A stretch of DNA of 64,000 nucleotides from Zunongwangia atlantica 22II14-10F7 (GTDB taxonomy: Bacteria > Bacteroidota > Bacteroidia > Flavobacteriales > Flavobacteriaceae), in the NCBI RefSeq assembly GCF_002094855.1, contig NZ_ARYN01000005.1:186001-250000 (forward strand). Reading direction: 5' to 3'. The translations under genes and the position numbers were made by a program. Below, one piece after another: positions 36,776 to 47,542 of the stretch. Position 1 is the first letter of the stretch. Each line of letters opens with the position of its first letter. The notes below the pieces were generated by a model. The model did not search any database. It saw only the letters and a program-made list of their open reading frames with translations, and was not told where the DNA came from.

Positions 36776-38578
36776 TTAGATAATCTTATTTCTTTTTCTT
36801 TCGTTTTCAGTTAAGAAGATCTTTCTTAATCTTAAGTGATTTGGAGTTACTTCTACATACTCATCTTTCTGAATATATTCTAAAGCTTCTTCCAAAGAGA
36901 ACTTAATTGCAGGAACGATTTTCGCTTTTTCATCTGCTCCTGAAGAACGTACGTTAGAAAGTTTTTTGGTTTTTGTGATGTTCACTACCATATCATCCTG
37001 GCGTGAGTTCTCACCAATAACCTGACCTTCGTAAATATCTTCTCCCGGATCTACAAAGAATTTACCACGATCCTGAAGTTTATCGATAGAATAAGGAATT
37101 GCAGTTCCTTTCTCCATAGATACTAAAGATCCATTTAAACGCTCTGGAATTCCTCCTTTTAACGGCTGATATTCTTTAAAACGGTGTGCCATAATTGCTT
37201 CACCGGCAGTTGCGGTTAATAACTGGTTACGTAAACCTATAATTCCACGAGATGGGATGATAAATTCACAAACCATACGATCTCCTTTAGCTTCCATAGA
37301 TAGCATTTCTCCTTTACGAAGGGTTACCATTTCTACTGCTTTACCAGAAACATTTTCTGGAAGATCGATCGTTAATTCTTCAACAGGCTCACATTTAACA
37401 CCATCAATCTCTTTGATAATTACCTGTGGCTGCCCAATTTGTAATTCGTATCCTTCACGACGCATGGTTTCAATAAGTACTGATAAGTGAAGTACCCCAC
37501 GACCAAACACCATAAATTTATCTGCACTATCTGTTTCATTAACACGTAATGCAAGGTTCTTTTCTAATTCTTTTGTAAGTCTTTCTTTAATGTGTCTAGA
37601 CGTTACAAACTTACCGTCTTTACCAAAGAAAGGAGAATCGTTAATGGTAAATAACATACTCATTGTAGGCTCGTCGATAGCAATCGTTTTTAAAGCCTCT
37701 GGATTTTCAAAATCGGCAATAGTATCACCAATTTCAAAGCCTTCTAATCCTACAACCGCACAAATATCCCCAGCTTCAACTGTTTCTACCTTACGTCTTC
37801 CAAGACCTTCAAAAGTATGAAGTTCTTTGATCTTGGTTTTCTTTATCGTTCCGTCTCTTTTTACCAAAGAAACATTCATTCCTTCTTTTAAGATTCCACG
37901 TTGTAAACGGCCAATGGCAATACGTCCTGTAAAAGAAGAGAAATCTAAAGAAGTAATAAGCATTTGTGGTGTTCCTTCTTTATCTACTTTTGGAGAAGGA
38001 ATATGCTCGATCACCATATCTAACAATGGCTCGATATTTTCTGTCTGGTTTTTCCAGTCTTCACTCATCCAGTTGTTCTTAGCAGAACCATAAACTGTTG
38101 GGAAGTCTAACTGCCACTCTTCTGCTCCAAGCTCGAACATTAAATCGAATACTTTTTCGTGAACTTCTTCTGGAGTACAGTTTTCTTTATCTACTTTGTT
38201 TACAACCACACATGGTTTTAAACCAAGATCGATGGCCTTTTGAAGTACAAAACGAGTTTGTGGCATAGGCCCTTCAAACGCATCTACTAAAAGTAAAACA
38301 CCATCTGCCATATTTAACACACGCTCTACCTCTCCACCAAAATCGGCGTGACCAGGAGTATCGATAATGTTAATCTTTGTATCCTTATATACTACAGATA
38401 CGTTTTTGGAAGTAATGGTAATACCACGCTCTCTCTCAAGATCGTTATTATCCAAAATAAGATCACCTGTATTCTCGTTTTCTCTAAATAAACGACAATG
38501 ATACATGATCTTATCAACCAGGGTAGTTTTACCGTGGTCTACGTGCGCAATAATTGCAATATTTTTAATAGCTGCCAT
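36776..38578 (-). CDS. typA: translational GTPase TypA/BipA
   Basis: Ribosome-binding GTPase of 600 residues, needed for 50S maturation and growth at low temperature or stress. G1 AHVDHGKTT (11-19), G2/G3 [12 protein letters not shown] and [17 protein letters not shown]4 NKVDKENC, then domain II and the TypA-specific C-terminal part ([26 protein letters not shown]). Normal length. TTTA-N18-TATATTTG at 38630-38601 is a good promoter with a leader of roughly 15-20 bases. Confidence 0.96.
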   Translation of the reverse strand: MAAIKNIAIIAHVDHGKTTLVDKIMYHCRLFRENENTGDLILDNNDLERERGITITSKNVSVVYKDTKINIIDTPGHADFGGEVERVLNMADGVLLLVDAFEGPMPQTRFVLQKAIDLGLKPCVVVNKVDKENCTPEEVHEKVFDLMFELGAEEWQLDFPTVYGSAKNNWMSEDWKNQTENIEPLLDMVIEHIPSPKVDKEGTPQMLITSLDFSSFTGRIAIGRLQRGILKEGMNVSLVKRDGTIKKTKIKELHTFEGLGRRKVETVEAGDICAVVGLEGFEIGDTIADFENPEALKTIAIDEPTMSMLFTINDSPFFGKDGKFVTSRHIKERLTKELEKNLALRVNETDSADKFMVFGRGVLHLSVLIETMRREGYELQIGQPQVIIKEIDGVKCEPVEELTIDLPENVSGKAVEMVTLRKGEMLSMEAKGDRMVCEFIIPSRGIIGLRNQLLTATAGEAIMAHRFKEYQPLKGGIPERLNGSLVSMEKGTAIPYSIDKLQDRGKFFVDPGEDIYEGQVIGENSRQDDMVVNITKTKKLSNVRSSGADEKAKIVPAIKFSLEEALEYIQKDEYVEVTPNHLRLRKIFLTENERKRNKII

Positions 38579-38895
38579 AAAAGCCTGTTTTTAAAGGGCG
38601 CAAATATACAGCTATTTTTCGCCAAATAAATATTATTGAAAAAAATAATTTAAAAGTAACAATTTGTTTCACAAATACTTACAAAGCAGCTTTAGTTTTA
38701 AAATTGAAATAAAGATAAATTCACAAAGATACGCGCCCACTATTAGGAATAAATAAATATGGAAAACCGAATACTATTTTAAATAGCAAACTCACTTAAG
38801 GCAAGTCCCTGAGGTATTTATTTGAAGAATAAATTTTTAAAGTCTGTCTACTTTCACTTAAAAAAATTAGAGTTAAAATTCGATAAAACCGACTA
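38579..38895. other. intergenic region upstream of typA
   Basis: Contains the typA promoter (38601-38630) and, at about 38785-38850, a diverged fragment of the GGCAAG/AAATAAATTTTT repeat family (AAGGCAAGTCCCTGAGG...GAATAAATTTTTAAAG). No gene seen. Confidence 0.55.
38601..38630 (-). promoter_or_regulatory. promoter of typA
   Basis: Minus strand: TTTA (38630-38627), 18-base spacer, TATATTTG (38608-38601). Confidence 0.55.
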
Positions 38896-39873
38896 CTATT
38901 TTTTTAAATAATATTTGTAAAGCTTAGCATCTTCAGGTTGGTTGGCCGCTTCGCTTAATGTAAAATAATTCCCTTCTTCATCAAAACTTATCGCTTCACC
39001 CTGTACTTCGGGAATATATGGCGCTTTTTGAGGTTCACGTTGTAACATTTCAAAAATGGTTTCGGCCGTTCCCCGCTCCCAATAAAAAATCTCTTCCCTA
39101 TTTTTTATCGCCAACCTGGTCCCATCTAATGAAAAATTGGCTGCAGAAACTCGGTTAAAAGAAAGCTCACCAACTTTAATTAATTTATTCTTTTTTTCCT
39201 TTTTTGCAGGAAATGGCAACACATAAACAATCGATCTGGAGTCTCTTTTGGTGACCAGAAAAATATCCAGCGTAAAAGGATCTACAAAAAGAGCTTCGGC
39301 ATCATGGTTTTTATCGGGGTATTTTAATTTGATCTTAGATAAATCTTTTGGCTTCCACTTTTCTTTTTTATCGCCCTTTTTATATTTAGGCTCTTTAAAA
39401 CGATAAATTTTATAATCTGAGCGCTTCTCTTTATTATCGCCGGTATCTGAAATATAAATATAAGGCTCGCCAGATCTGGGATCGATAGTTACCTCTACAT
39501 CTTCCCAATCTTTATTTTTAATCCCTTTTATTTCGTAAGTCGCTTCAAGCTCGCCTGTTTGGGCATTAATTAAAAACAACTCGTTATCGTTGCCAGAATC
39601 GTTATGCGTCCAAAGCATTCCTGGATTTTTTACTGAATATGCCAAACCAGAGGCTTCTTCTACATCTACTATTCCCATTAGTTTTGGGTGATTTTCATAA
39701 TCCTGGTTATCTGAAATTTCATCTTTATCGTAAGAAGTTTTAAAGTCTTTAATTTCTTTCCAGTTTGTAGATTTAACTTCCGAAGAAAAGACTTCAGCAT
39801 CCTGCTTTTTCTGCGCGTTTCCGTTAAAACAATTCAGCATAAAAAAACTGAAAAACAACAAACTAAAACGCAT
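38896..39873 (-). CDS. secreted beta-propeller protein of unknown function
   Basis: Start chosen at the ATG at 39873, giving a signal peptide MRFSLLFFSFFMLNCFNGNAQ and a protein of 325 residues; in-frame ATGs at 39897 and 39939 would put a charged segment in front of it. The mature part is beta-rich with propeller-blade repeats: EASGLAYSVKNPGMLWTHNDSGND, WEDVEVTIDPRSGEPYIYISDTGDNKEKR, DAEALFVDPFTLDIFLVTKRD. Similar proteins are annotated as SdiA-regulated, PE-PGRS-like or esterase-like phytase folds; none proves a function. Lysine-rich middle. Single-gene unit. Confidence 0.6.
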   Translation of the reverse strand: MRFSLLFFSFFMLNCFNGNAQKKQDAEVFSSEVKSTNWKEIKDFKTSYDKDEISDNQDYENHPKLMGIVDVEEASGLAYSVKNPGMLWTHNDSGNDNELFLINAQTGELEATYEIKGIKNKDWEDVEVTIDPRSGEPYIYISDTGDNKEKRSDYKIYRFKEPKYKKGDKKEKWKPKDLSKIKLKYPDKNHDAEALFVDPFTLDIFLVTKRDSRSIVYVLPFPAKKEKKNKLIKVGELSFNRVSAANFSLDGTRLAIKNREEIFYWERGTAETIFEMLQREPQKAPYIPEVQGEAISFDEEGNYFTLSEAANQPEDAKLYKYYLKK

Positions 39874-40181
39874 AATATCGATCTTAAAAAAGCTCATTTT
39901 TTCTGAAATTTGGGGTTTTGGCTTCAAACAAACACTCAAAAGATTAAAAAAGAAGCATTAACAATACAAAACTGAAGGTTTTACTTCCTGAAAATCTATT
40001 TAAAAAGGTTTGTAGGGCTTATTTTGCACAAAAATAGGCTGTTTTAATGAGCATTCAGGTTAAATAATCGTCAATACTCTATTAAAGAGCTGAAAAAATT
40101 AACCCTAAAAACAACTAATATCGGCTTGTACTAAAAAAATATCTGTCAAACTAAAAATATGGTTGGCAAATTTGATTAAGT

Positions 40182-40189
40182 TATCTTTG
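40182..40189 (+). promoter_or_regulatory. -7 element of kdsA
   Basis: TATCTTTG, an exact TAnnTTTG match; a TTGG lies upstream at 40163-40166 but with a short spacer. Leader of only about 14 bases expected. Confidence 0.5.
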
Positions 40190-40208
40190 CTGAATTAATT
40201 CTCGAAAA

Positions 40209-41027
40209 ATGAAATTAGAAAATATACCACAAATACATAATGCCGATTCTGATAACTTCTTTCTTCTTGCCGGGCCATGTGCCATCGAAGGTGAAGAAAT
40301 GGCTTTAAGAATTGCTGAAAAAGTTGTTGAAATTACCGATAAACTGAAAATTCCTTACGTATTTAAAGGAAGTTTTAAAAAAGCGAATCGTTCTCGTATC
40401 GATAGTTTTACCGGGATTGGTGACGAAAAAGCCTTGAAGATCCTTAGAAAAGTTTCTGAAACTTTTAAAGTGCCAACGATTACCGATATTCATGAAATTA
40501 GCGACGCAAAATTAGCCGCAGAATATGTTGATATTCTACAAATTCCGGCTTTTCTTGTTCGCCAGACCGATCTTGTAGTTGCCGCCGCTGAAACCGGAAA
40601 AACGGTAAACCTAAAAAAAGGTCAGTTTATGAGTCCGGAATCGATGCAACATGCGGTAACTAAGGTAACCGACTGTAATAATGAGCAAGTAATGGTTACA
40701 GATCGTGGTACTATGTTTGGCTACAAAGATATGATCGTAGATTTTAGAGGTATCCCAACCATGCGCGAGTTTGCCCCTACGGTTTTAGATGTTACGCACA
40801 GCTTACAACAGCCTAACCAAACCAGCGGAGTGACCGGTGGTAGACCAGATATGATTGAAACCATTGCCAGAGCCGGAGTTGTAAATAATGTAGATGGATT
40901 ATTTATAGAAACGCACTTTGATCCTGCAAATGCAAAAAGTGATGGCGCTAATATGCTAGACCTAAAATATTTAGAACAATTAATGACTAATCTTGTTGCG
41001 ATAAGACAAACCATTAATGCTTTCTAA
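40209..41027 (+). CDS. kdsA: 3-deoxy-8-phosphooctulonate (KDO-8-P) synthase
   Basis: Condenses arabinose 5-phosphate with phosphoenolpyruvate to KDO-8-P for lipopolysaccharide core synthesis. 272 residues: GPCAIEGEEMALRIAE, PYVFKGSFKKANRSR, PTITDIHE, AAETGKTVNLKKGQFMSP and DVTHSLQQP are all present. The asparagine in KANRSR indicates the metal-independent class. Single-gene unit with a -7 box just upstream and a terminator after it. Confidence 0.95.
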   Translation: MKLENIPQIHNADSDNFFLLAGPCAIEGEEMALRIAEKVVEITDKLKIPYVFKGSFKKANRSRIDSFTGIGDEKALKILRKVSETFKVPTITDIHEISDAKLAAEYVDILQIPAFLVRQTDLVVAAAETGKTVNLKKGQFMSPESMQHAVTKVTDCNNEQVMVTDRGTMFGYKDMIVDFRGIPTMREFAPTVLDVTHSLQQPNQTSGVTGGRPDMIETIARAGVVNNVDGLFIETHFDPANAKSDGANMLDLKYLEQLMTNLVAIRQTINAF

Positions 41028-41048
41028 TTAGAAATTTATTTTATTTCT

Positions 41049-41097
41049 AAAAAAGGCTCTGTAATCTAAAAACTGCTAACAGAGCCTTTTTGTTTTT
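41049..41097 (+). terminator. terminator of kdsA
   Basis: AAAAGGCTCTGT...ACAGAGCCTTTT stem with T-run. Confidence 0.85.
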
Positions 41098-41249
41098 GAT
41101 AAAATCAGGGCGCATTTTTACGCTTTACTCATTTAAAAACGATTATATTATTCAATATTCAGATTAAATGTTAAATCAACGCTTAAACATAAAACTTTAA
41201 CTCTTTTTAACTATTTTCATACGCACCACATAAAAACATCAATCATAAT

Positions 41250-43169
41250 ATGAAAAAATTAATACTACCCGCAATAGCTTTATGTACCGCTTTAACGTCT
41301 TGTGAAAGCGAACCTGAAGATAAAGGGAAAGATATAGGGGCTTTACATATAAGTAAAGAATTTCCACAACCGGGAGATGAAATTAAAATAACTTATGCAT
41401 CTAAGGATAGTATCCCAGATACCGAAGATGAGAAGGTAAAAGGTATCATCAATTTTATGACTGGTACCGGGATATATCCAGAAGATATAGAGCTTAAGGA
41501 TTCGGCTATGCTTTACACCTCAAGCATTAAAATTCCAGATACGGCTACGGCTATTTCATTTCAGTTCAAGCAATACAATATAGACGATAATAACAATAAA
41601 GCTGGATTTGTATTACCATTATATAATGAAGAAGGCAATCCTTTATCTGGAAGTACTTCGCAGATCGCAAATTTTTACGGGCTGGGTGAGCGCTACGGAG
41701 GTGTAGAAATACCTAAAGATTCTATTGTTGCCAGCTATGAAAGTGATTTTGAAAAGGATCCTTCTTTAGAAACAAAATGGGCATTTTCTTATATCGCCAT
41801 GATTAAAGGTGACAAAGAAAAAGCCAGTGCTTTTGTTGAAAAGCAAATGGAGGCTGCAAAAGAAAACGACTCGTTAACCGAAGGAGATTACTCCAATTTA
41901 TATCAAGTAAATGCTATTGTAGGGAATAAAGAAGCTGCAGATTCTTTAAGAAGTTTGATTCCTGAAAAATTTCCAAAAGGTTCTATGGCTACATCTAGCT
42001 ATTACCAAAAAATGTATCAGTCACAAGGTATTGATGCTAAAGAAGAAGTTTTCAAAGATTACGAAGATAAAATAGGAAAAGATAACGTTTATAGAAGCTA
42101 TATGTTATCGATGCTGGCAAGTGAACTGGCTGCCGAAGGTGAAATTGACAAAGCACAGGAATATGCTTCAAAAATTTCTGAAAAAGGAAGAGTAGCTTCA
42201 GCATATAATAGTATCGCCTGGAAATTAGTTGAAGAAAACAAAAACCTGGATCAAGCCCAGGAAATTTCTAAAAAATCTTTAGCTATTTTAGATAATATCG
42301 ATCCTAAAAAAGAAAAATCTGAAACTCAGACAGCTTCGCAATTCGATGCAAATCTAGATTATCAAAAATCTATGTATAGCGACACTTATGCAACAATAAT
42401 GTATAAGCAAGGTGATTTAAAAGAAGCGATTAAATATCAGGAAATGGCTACCAATTCTAAAATGGCCGATGCTGATATTACCGAAAAATACATTCAATAT
42501 TTAGTTGAAGATGAGCAATACGGTGTTGCCAAGGAAAAGGCGGCCGATTTTATTGCTGAAAATAAAGGTTCTGAAAAATTAAAAGAATACTATAAGGAAG
42601 CCTATACTGCAAGTGGTGATGCTTCTGGATTTGAAGACGAGTTAGCTATGCTTGAAGAAAAAGGGCATGAAAAAGCTAAAAGCGATATCAAAAAAATGAT
42701 GATCGACGAGGATGCTAGCAAATTTGCTCTAAAAGATCTTGATGGTAACGAGGTTAGTTTAGAAGAATTAAAAGGAAAAACCGTTGTTCTAGATTTTTGG
42801 GCAACCTGGTGTGGACCATGTAAAATGTCGTTCCCGGGAATGCAAAAAGCCGTGGTTGCACATAAAGATAATCCAAACGTAGAATTCTTATTTATTGATA
42901 CCTGGGAGAGACAAACTCCAGATGTTCGTATGAAAGAAGTAACCGAATTTATTGCTGATAATGAATATGATTTTCATGTTTTAATGGATGAAAAAGTTGA
43001 AGATAGCAATGATTTTAAAGTGGTAGATTCTTATGGAGTTTCAGGAATTCCTACAAAATTTGTAGTAGGACCTGATGGCCGTATTAAATTTAAATCTGTA
43101 GGTTGGAATGGCAACACCGATAAGTTAGCGGAAGAACTTGCCATTATGATTCAGCTTGCACAATCTTAA
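41250..43169 (+). CDS. lipoprotein with helical repeats and C-terminal TlpA-like thioredoxin domain
   Basis: 639-residue lipoprotein (MKKLILPAIALCTALTSC, lipid Cys18). The N-terminal 130 residues are beta-rich (DUF4369-like position). Residues 170-470 are alpha-helical, TPR-like (AEGEIDKAQEYASKISEKGRVASAYNS). Residues 485-639 form a TlpA/ResA thioredoxin domain with active site WATWCGPCKMSF (C521, C524) and the cis-proline segment GVSGIPTKFVV. It would act in the periplasm as a disulfide reductase or in cytochrome c / envelope thiol maintenance. Single gene with terminator. Confidence 0.85.
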   Translation: MKKLILPAIALCTALTSCESEPEDKGKDIGALHISKEFPQPGDEIKITYASKDSIPDTEDEKVKGIINFMTGTGIYPEDIELKDSAMLYTSSIKIPDTATAISFQFKQYNIDDNNNKAGFVLPLYNEEGNPLSGSTSQIANFYGLGERYGGVEIPKDSIVASYESDFEKDPSLETKWAFSYIAMIKGDKEKASAFVEKQMEAAKENDSLTEGDYSNLYQVNAIVGNKEAADSLRSLIPEKFPKGSMATSSYYQKMYQSQGIDAKEEVFKDYEDKIGKDNVYRSYMLSMLASELAAEGEIDKAQEYASKISEKGRVASAYNSIAWKLVEENKNLDQAQEISKKSLAILDNIDPKKEKSETQTASQFDANLDYQKSMYSDTYATIMYKQGDLKEAIKYQEMATNSKMADADITEKYIQYLVEDEQYGVAKEKAADFIAENKGSEKLKEYYKEAYTASGDASGFEDELAMLEEKGHEKAKSDIKKMMIDEDASKFALKDLDGNEVSLEELKGKTVVLDFWATWCGPCKMSFPGMQKAVVAHKDNPNVEFLFIDTWERQTPDVRMKEVTEFIADNEYDFHVLMDEKVEDSNDFKVVDSYGVSGIPTKFVVGPDGRIKFKSVGWNGNTDKLAEELAIMIQLAQS

Positions 43170-43210
43170 TTTGTAGTCTAATTCTGTTTTTTGTTTATAA
43201 TTTTCTATTT

Positions 43211-43243
43211 AAAGCCTTCTATGCTCATAGAAGGCTTTTTTCT
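43211..43243 (+). terminator. terminator of the TlpA-like lipoprotein gene
   Basis: AAAGCCTTCTATG-CTCATAGAAGGCTTT stem with T-run. Confidence 0.9.
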
Positions 43244-43329
43244 GTCTTAAACTTTAATTAATTATTAAAATTTTATCTTTTTAACAAAATTAATAATTAT
43301 TCATAGTAACTTAAACAAAAAAGTATCCT

Positions 43330-44490
43330 ATGAATAAACTATTACTCAAAAACTACTTTTTTCCACTTCTATTATTTAGCATTCTACTCCCCTATCAAAA
43401 TTTTGCTCAGGAAAAAAATGATGAGAAACCAAAACCGAAATTAGATATTGGTGGCGCCTTACGTTTTAATTACAATCTCTCTTCCTGGAAACCAGAAATG
43501 CAAGAAAGAGGAGGCGATTTTGGCTTTGATGTTTTTCGGCTTGCCGTAAATGGTTCCTATAAAAACCTGTATGTAAATGCCGAATATCGACTTTATTCAG
43601 AAGCTTTTGGTGGCGGTTTTTTGAAGCAGGGCTGGCTTGGATATAGGTTAGACGACAAGCGCGAAATACAAATGGGATTAGTACAGGTTCCTTTTGGTAT
43701 TGAGCGCTATAATTCTCATAACTGGTTTTTAAATTTACCATACTACGTTGGTTTAGAAGACGATTATGATATGGGAATTAGATATTCGTATATGGGTGAT
43801 ATGTTCGAGTATCATGCAGGATTTTTTAAAAATGCTGAAGAACTAACTTTTGGTAATAATTCACCGGCTTCACCCAATCGATATTCTTATGATGTGGTTG
43901 GTAATAATAAAGAAGTAAATCAGATAACCGGAAAGATTCTTTACAAACCCAATTTAGATGCCATGCATAAAGTGGGCTTATCTGCACAATATGGCGGATT
44001 GTATAATATTGAAACTACAGAAACCGGAAATCGATATGCCCTAGCCATTCATTACGAATATAAATCTGATGACTGGTTTATAAAAGCACAGGCTACAAAA
44101 GCAGAATTTGATCCTGCTAATGCTCCCGGAGAAACCAGAAATATTATCCAAATGGGCGCCTATGGAACTCCGTACGAAGTGGCTACAAATTTTGAGATCT
44201 ACAACTTTGGAGTTTCACACCTTTTCTATATCAATAGAGATTTTGTAGAAAAAATAGAGATATACAATGATTTTGGATATATGCACAAACGTATCGATGG
44301 TTTTGGCGATTCTTATATGAATGTTTTGGGTGTGCTAATTAATTCGGGGCCGGTAAGCACATATATCGATTATGCTGCAGGATACAATCATTCCTGGTTA
44401 GGAGGCGATTTTGATAACGAATTTTCTACCGGTGATCCAGATCCAAAATGGGAAGCAAGATTCAATATTAATATTGGATATTATTTCTAA
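43330..44490 (+). CDS. outer-membrane porin, first of a tandem pair
   Basis: Exported barrel of 386 residues (signal MNKLLLKNYFFPLLLFSILLPYQNFAQ). Beta-strands from IGGALRFNYNLSSW to the C-terminal WEARFNINIGYYF, which ends in the aromatic residue needed for barrel assembly. Resembles phosphate-selective porin O/P-like proteins. The following gene encodes a close paralogue of identical length, and then come a BCCT transporter and a Usp gene on the same strand. I infer passage of betaine-like compounds across the outer membrane; alternative substrates are possible. Confidence 0.75.
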   Translation: MNKLLLKNYFFPLLLFSILLPYQNFAQEKNDEKPKPKLDIGGALRFNYNLSSWKPEMQERGGDFGFDVFRLAVNGSYKNLYVNAEYRLYSEAFGGGFLKQGWLGYRLDDKREIQMGLVQVPFGIERYNSHNWFLNLPYYVGLEDDYDMGIRYSYMGDMFEYHAGFFKNAEELTFGNNSPASPNRYSYDVVGNNKEVNQITGKILYKPNLDAMHKVGLSAQYGGLYNIETTETGNRYALAIHYEYKSDDWFIKAQATKAEFDPANAPGETRNIIQMGAYGTPYEVATNFEIYNFGVSHLFYINRDFVEKIEIYNDFGYMHKRIDGFGDSYMNVLGVLINSGPVSTYIDYAAGYNHSWLGGDFDNEFSTGDPDPKWEARFNINIGYYF

Positions 44491-44715
44491 CAAATTTAGA
44501 ATCTCAAATAAAATCATTGCTAAAATTAGAAGCAATAGCTTAAAGTACTGCTAAAGATGGTTTAAGGCTTTATTAAAATTTAGGATTTTGGAATTGATTT
44601 TTCTTTTTTCGCAATCCGCTTAAATCATTACGCAATGCCAGGCACATTTTATTAAAAAATGCTTGATACAAAAACGTCCTAATCTCAATTATTATCAGGA
44701 CGAGTTAAGTTCATT

Positions 44716-44723
44716 TAATTTTG
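44716..44723 (+). promoter_or_regulatory. possible -7 element of the second porin gene
   Basis: TAATTTTG fits TAnnTTTG, 22 bases before the ATG at 44746. Suggests separate transcription of the second porin with the BCCT and Usp genes. Confidence 0.4.
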
Positions 44724-44745
44724 ATTATCGAATAAAAACTTTTGG

Positions 44746-45906
44746 ATGAAAAAAACTTTACTACTTCAATCTTACAAACTACTTCTATGCACGATTTTTC
44801 TTTTTTTCTCATCTCCTCTTTTAGCACAGGAATCTGAAGATGAAGAAAAACCAAAGTTAAAAATAGGTGGTGCGCTTCGATTTAATTACAATTTATCAAG
44901 TTGGAAAGAGGGCCAAAAAGATCGCGGTGGTGATTTTGGTTACGATATGTTTAGAATTAATGCTGAGGGATCTTATAAAAATGTCTTCCTAAACGTCGAA
45001 TATCGGTTATATTCTGAAGCTTTTGGTGGTGGATTCCTGAAGCAAGGCTGGCTTGGTTATAAATTTAACGAAGAAGATCAAATTCATATTGGTTTAACTC
45101 AGGTTCCGTTTGGGCTTCAGCAATACAACTCTCACAACTGGTTCTTCAACCTTACATATTATGTTGGTTTAGAAGACGATCATGATATGGGAATAAAGTA
45201 TATTCATGATTCAGAAAGGATTCAATATCAATTAGCTTTCTTCAAAAATGCTGAAGAATTACAATTTGGTAGCACTTCAGAAATTGATCCTTCTCGATAT
45301 TCTTACGATATTGCAGGACGAAACAAAGAAATTAACCAGTTTAACGGAAAGTTTATCTACAAACTAGGGAAAGATAAAAATCATCAATTAGGAACATCGG
45401 TTCAATACGGTGGTATTTATAATCTCGATACTCAGGAAACAGGCGATCATCACGGTTTTGCGCTTCATTACGAATATTTAGGTGAAAAATGGAATGTAAA
45501 AGCACAGGGAATGATCATAGAACACAATCCCATCACTCCAGATACCATAAACGATAATGTACTTCAGTTTGGGGCTTATGGTGCAACTTATGGCGTTGCT
45601 GCAGATTTTAACCTTTATTCTTTAGCGGTTAGCCGAAGCATTCCGGTAGAAATTGGCCCAATATCAAATTTGGAATTCTATAATGATTTTGGTTTTATGG
45701 ATAAAACTGAAGACGATTTTGAAGACTCTTTTATGAATGTAACCGGCGTTTTGATTACCGCCGGAAAAGTTTACACATATATCGACTATGCAGCAGGTTA
45801 TAATCACTCCTGGCTTGGCGGTAATTATGTAGACGATTTTGCTGCGGGGAACCCAGATGCAAAATGGGAAGCCCGTTTTAATATAAACATAGGATATTAT
45901 TTTTAA
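44746..45906 (+). CDS. outer-membrane porin, second of a tandem pair
   Basis: 386-residue barrel, a clear paralogue of the preceding gene product: shared segments include EYRLYSEAFGGGFLKQGWLG, YVGLEDD.DMGI and YIDYAAGYNHSWLGG, with the same C-terminal ending. Signal peptide MKKTLLLQSYKLLLCTIFLFFSSPLLAQ. It is followed after 17 bases by the BCCT transporter gene, so it is the likelier outer-membrane partner of that transporter. The pair arose by tandem duplication. Confidence 0.75.
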   Translation: MKKTLLLQSYKLLLCTIFLFFSSPLLAQESEDEEKPKLKIGGALRFNYNLSSWKEGQKDRGGDFGYDMFRINAEGSYKNVFLNVEYRLYSEAFGGGFLKQGWLGYKFNEEDQIHIGLTQVPFGLQQYNSHNWFFNLTYYVGLEDDHDMGIKYIHDSERIQYQLAFFKNAEELQFGSTSEIDPSRYSYDIAGRNKEINQFNGKFIYKLGKDKNHQLGTSVQYGGIYNLDTQETGDHHGFALHYEYLGEKWNVKAQGMIIEHNPITPDTINDNVLQFGAYGATYGVAADFNLYSLAVSRSIPVEIGPISNLEFYNDFGFMDKTEDDFEDSFMNVTGVLITAGKVYTYIDYAAGYNHSWLGGNYVDDFAAGNPDAKWEARFNINIGYYF

Positions 45907-45923
45907 ACATCTAACACATTAGT

Positions 45924-47540
45924 ATGGCAGAAAAAGTTACCAGAAGCGACGAGAAAAAATCCATTTTTGGATTAGAGGTTAACGGCCCGGTATTTTTCTC
46001 TTCGACCATTATTATTACCGCAAGTATTGTCTTAACGCTCATTTACGAGAAACAGGCAGAAAAAGTATTCGAAAATGTACAAAACTATGTTGCCAATAAT
46101 GGTGGTTGGTTTTTTGTACTTGTAGTGAATATTTTTCTTGGATTTATGATCTATTTGGCCTTTAGTAAATTCGGAAATCTTAGAATTGGTGGCCAAAATG
46201 CAAAACCAGAATTTAAAACAGCTTCCTGGTTCGCGATGCTTTTTAGCGCCGGAATGGGAATCGGACTTTTATTTTGGAGTATTGCTGAACCTATAAACCA
46301 CTTTAACACTCCGCCAATGGCCGAAGGTGGAACCGTAGCTGCTGCGAGAGAAGCGATGAGTTTTACATTTCTTCACTGGGGTTTTCATGCCTGGGGAATT
46401 TATGCTTTGGTAGGGCTTGCTTTGGCCTATTTTACGTACACCCGTGGTTTACCGCTAACCATAAGATCTGTTTTTTATCCTTTTATAGGAGATAAAATTC
46501 ATGGTTGGATTGGTAACCTTATAGACATTTTCGCAGTTTTAGCGACACTTTTTGGACTGGCAACTTCACTTGGATTTGGGGTACAGCAAATCGCAGCAGG
46601 TGTAGAACATGTTTTTGGAATTACGAACGATATCACGACACAGATCATCATAATTGCAGGTATTACAGCGATCGCCACTTTATCTGTAGTCTTGGGTGTA
46701 GATAAAGGTGTTCGAATTTTGAGTGAGTGGAATATGAGAATTGCCGTTGTACTTTTACTACTTGTTTTAGTATTAGGACCTACGATCTTTATCTTCCAAT
46801 CATTTGTGCAAAATACCGGAAATTATTTTTCAGATTTCTTGATGATCTCTACCTGGACAGAGAGTTTTACGGGTACCAAATGGCAAAACGACTGGACCGT
46901 ATTTTATTGGGGTTGGTGGATTGCCTGGTCTCCTTTCGTAGGGACATTTATCGCCCGCGTATCTAAAGGTAGAACCATTAGAGAATTTGTTTTAGGAGTA
47001 CTTATTGTTCCTTCTTTGATCACCTTCTTTTGGATTTCAGCATTTGGAAGTGCTTCAATCCAACAGGTTTTAGCCGGAGATAATACCATTGTTGAAGCTG
47101 TAAACGATGATGTGGCAACAGCCCTTTTCGTATTCTTAGAGCAATTCCCATTAGCGACGGTTCTTAATGTTGTAGGTGTGATCTTAATTGGAGGATTTTT
47201 TGTGACTTCATCAGACTCTGGTTCTTTAGTTGTAGACAGTTTAACTTCTGGAGGAAAGATTGATGCTCCGGTAGGACAGCGTATATTTTGGGCAGTTGCT
47301 GAAGGTACCATCGCTGCCGTTTTATTAGTTGGTGGTGGTTTACAGGCCTTGCAAACCGCTTCAATCGTCACGGGACTCCCCTTTGCTTTTATTTTGCTGG
47401 TGATGTGCTATTCGCTCTACCAGGGACTTAAAGAAGATATGCGCAAACTGAACAAGAAAAAAGAGCAAAAACAAAAAGAAAATTACGAAGAGGTCGTTAA
47501 AGAAATAGTACAGAAAAGAAACCTGAAAAAAGCCGATTAA
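45924..47540 (+). CDS. BCCT-family betaine/choline/carnitine transporter
   Basis: Inner-membrane sodium- or proton-coupled symporter for quaternary ammonium compounds, 538 residues with 12 helices. The conserved tryptophan-rich signature is WGWWIAWSPFVGTFIARVSKGRT-like near residue 330, and the glycine stretch GMGIGLLFWSIAEPINHF near 110 is typical. The C-terminal tail is charged (LNKKKEQKQKENYEEVVKEIVQKR), as in osmosensing members such as BetP. Located between a porin gene and a Usp gene two bases downstream, so probably an osmoprotectant-uptake operon. Confidence 0.92.
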   Translation: MAEKVTRSDEKKSIFGLEVNGPVFFSSTIIITASIVLTLIYEKQAEKVFENVQNYVANNGGWFFVLVVNIFLGFMIYLAFSKFGNLRIGGQNAKPEFKTASWFAMLFSAGMGIGLLFWSIAEPINHFNTPPMAEGGTVAAAREAMSFTFLHWGFHAWGIYALVGLALAYFTYTRGLPLTIRSVFYPFIGDKIHGWIGNLIDIFAVLATLFGLATSLGFGVQQIAAGVEHVFGITNDITTQIIIIAGITAIATLSVVLGVDKGVRILSEWNMRIAVVLLLLVLVLGPTIFIFQSFVQNTGNYFSDFLMISTWTESFTGTKWQNDWTVFYWGWWIAWSPFVGTFIARVSKGRTIREFVLGVLIVPSLITFFWISAFGSASIQQVLAGDNTIVEAVNDDVATALFVFLEQFPLATVLNVVGVILIGGFFVTSSDSGSLVVDSLTSGGKIDAPVGQRIFWAVAEGTIAAVLLVGGGLQALQTASIVTGLPFAFILLVMCYSLYQGLKEDMRKLNKKKEQKQKENYEEVVKEIVQKRNLKKAD

Positions 47541-47542
47541 AA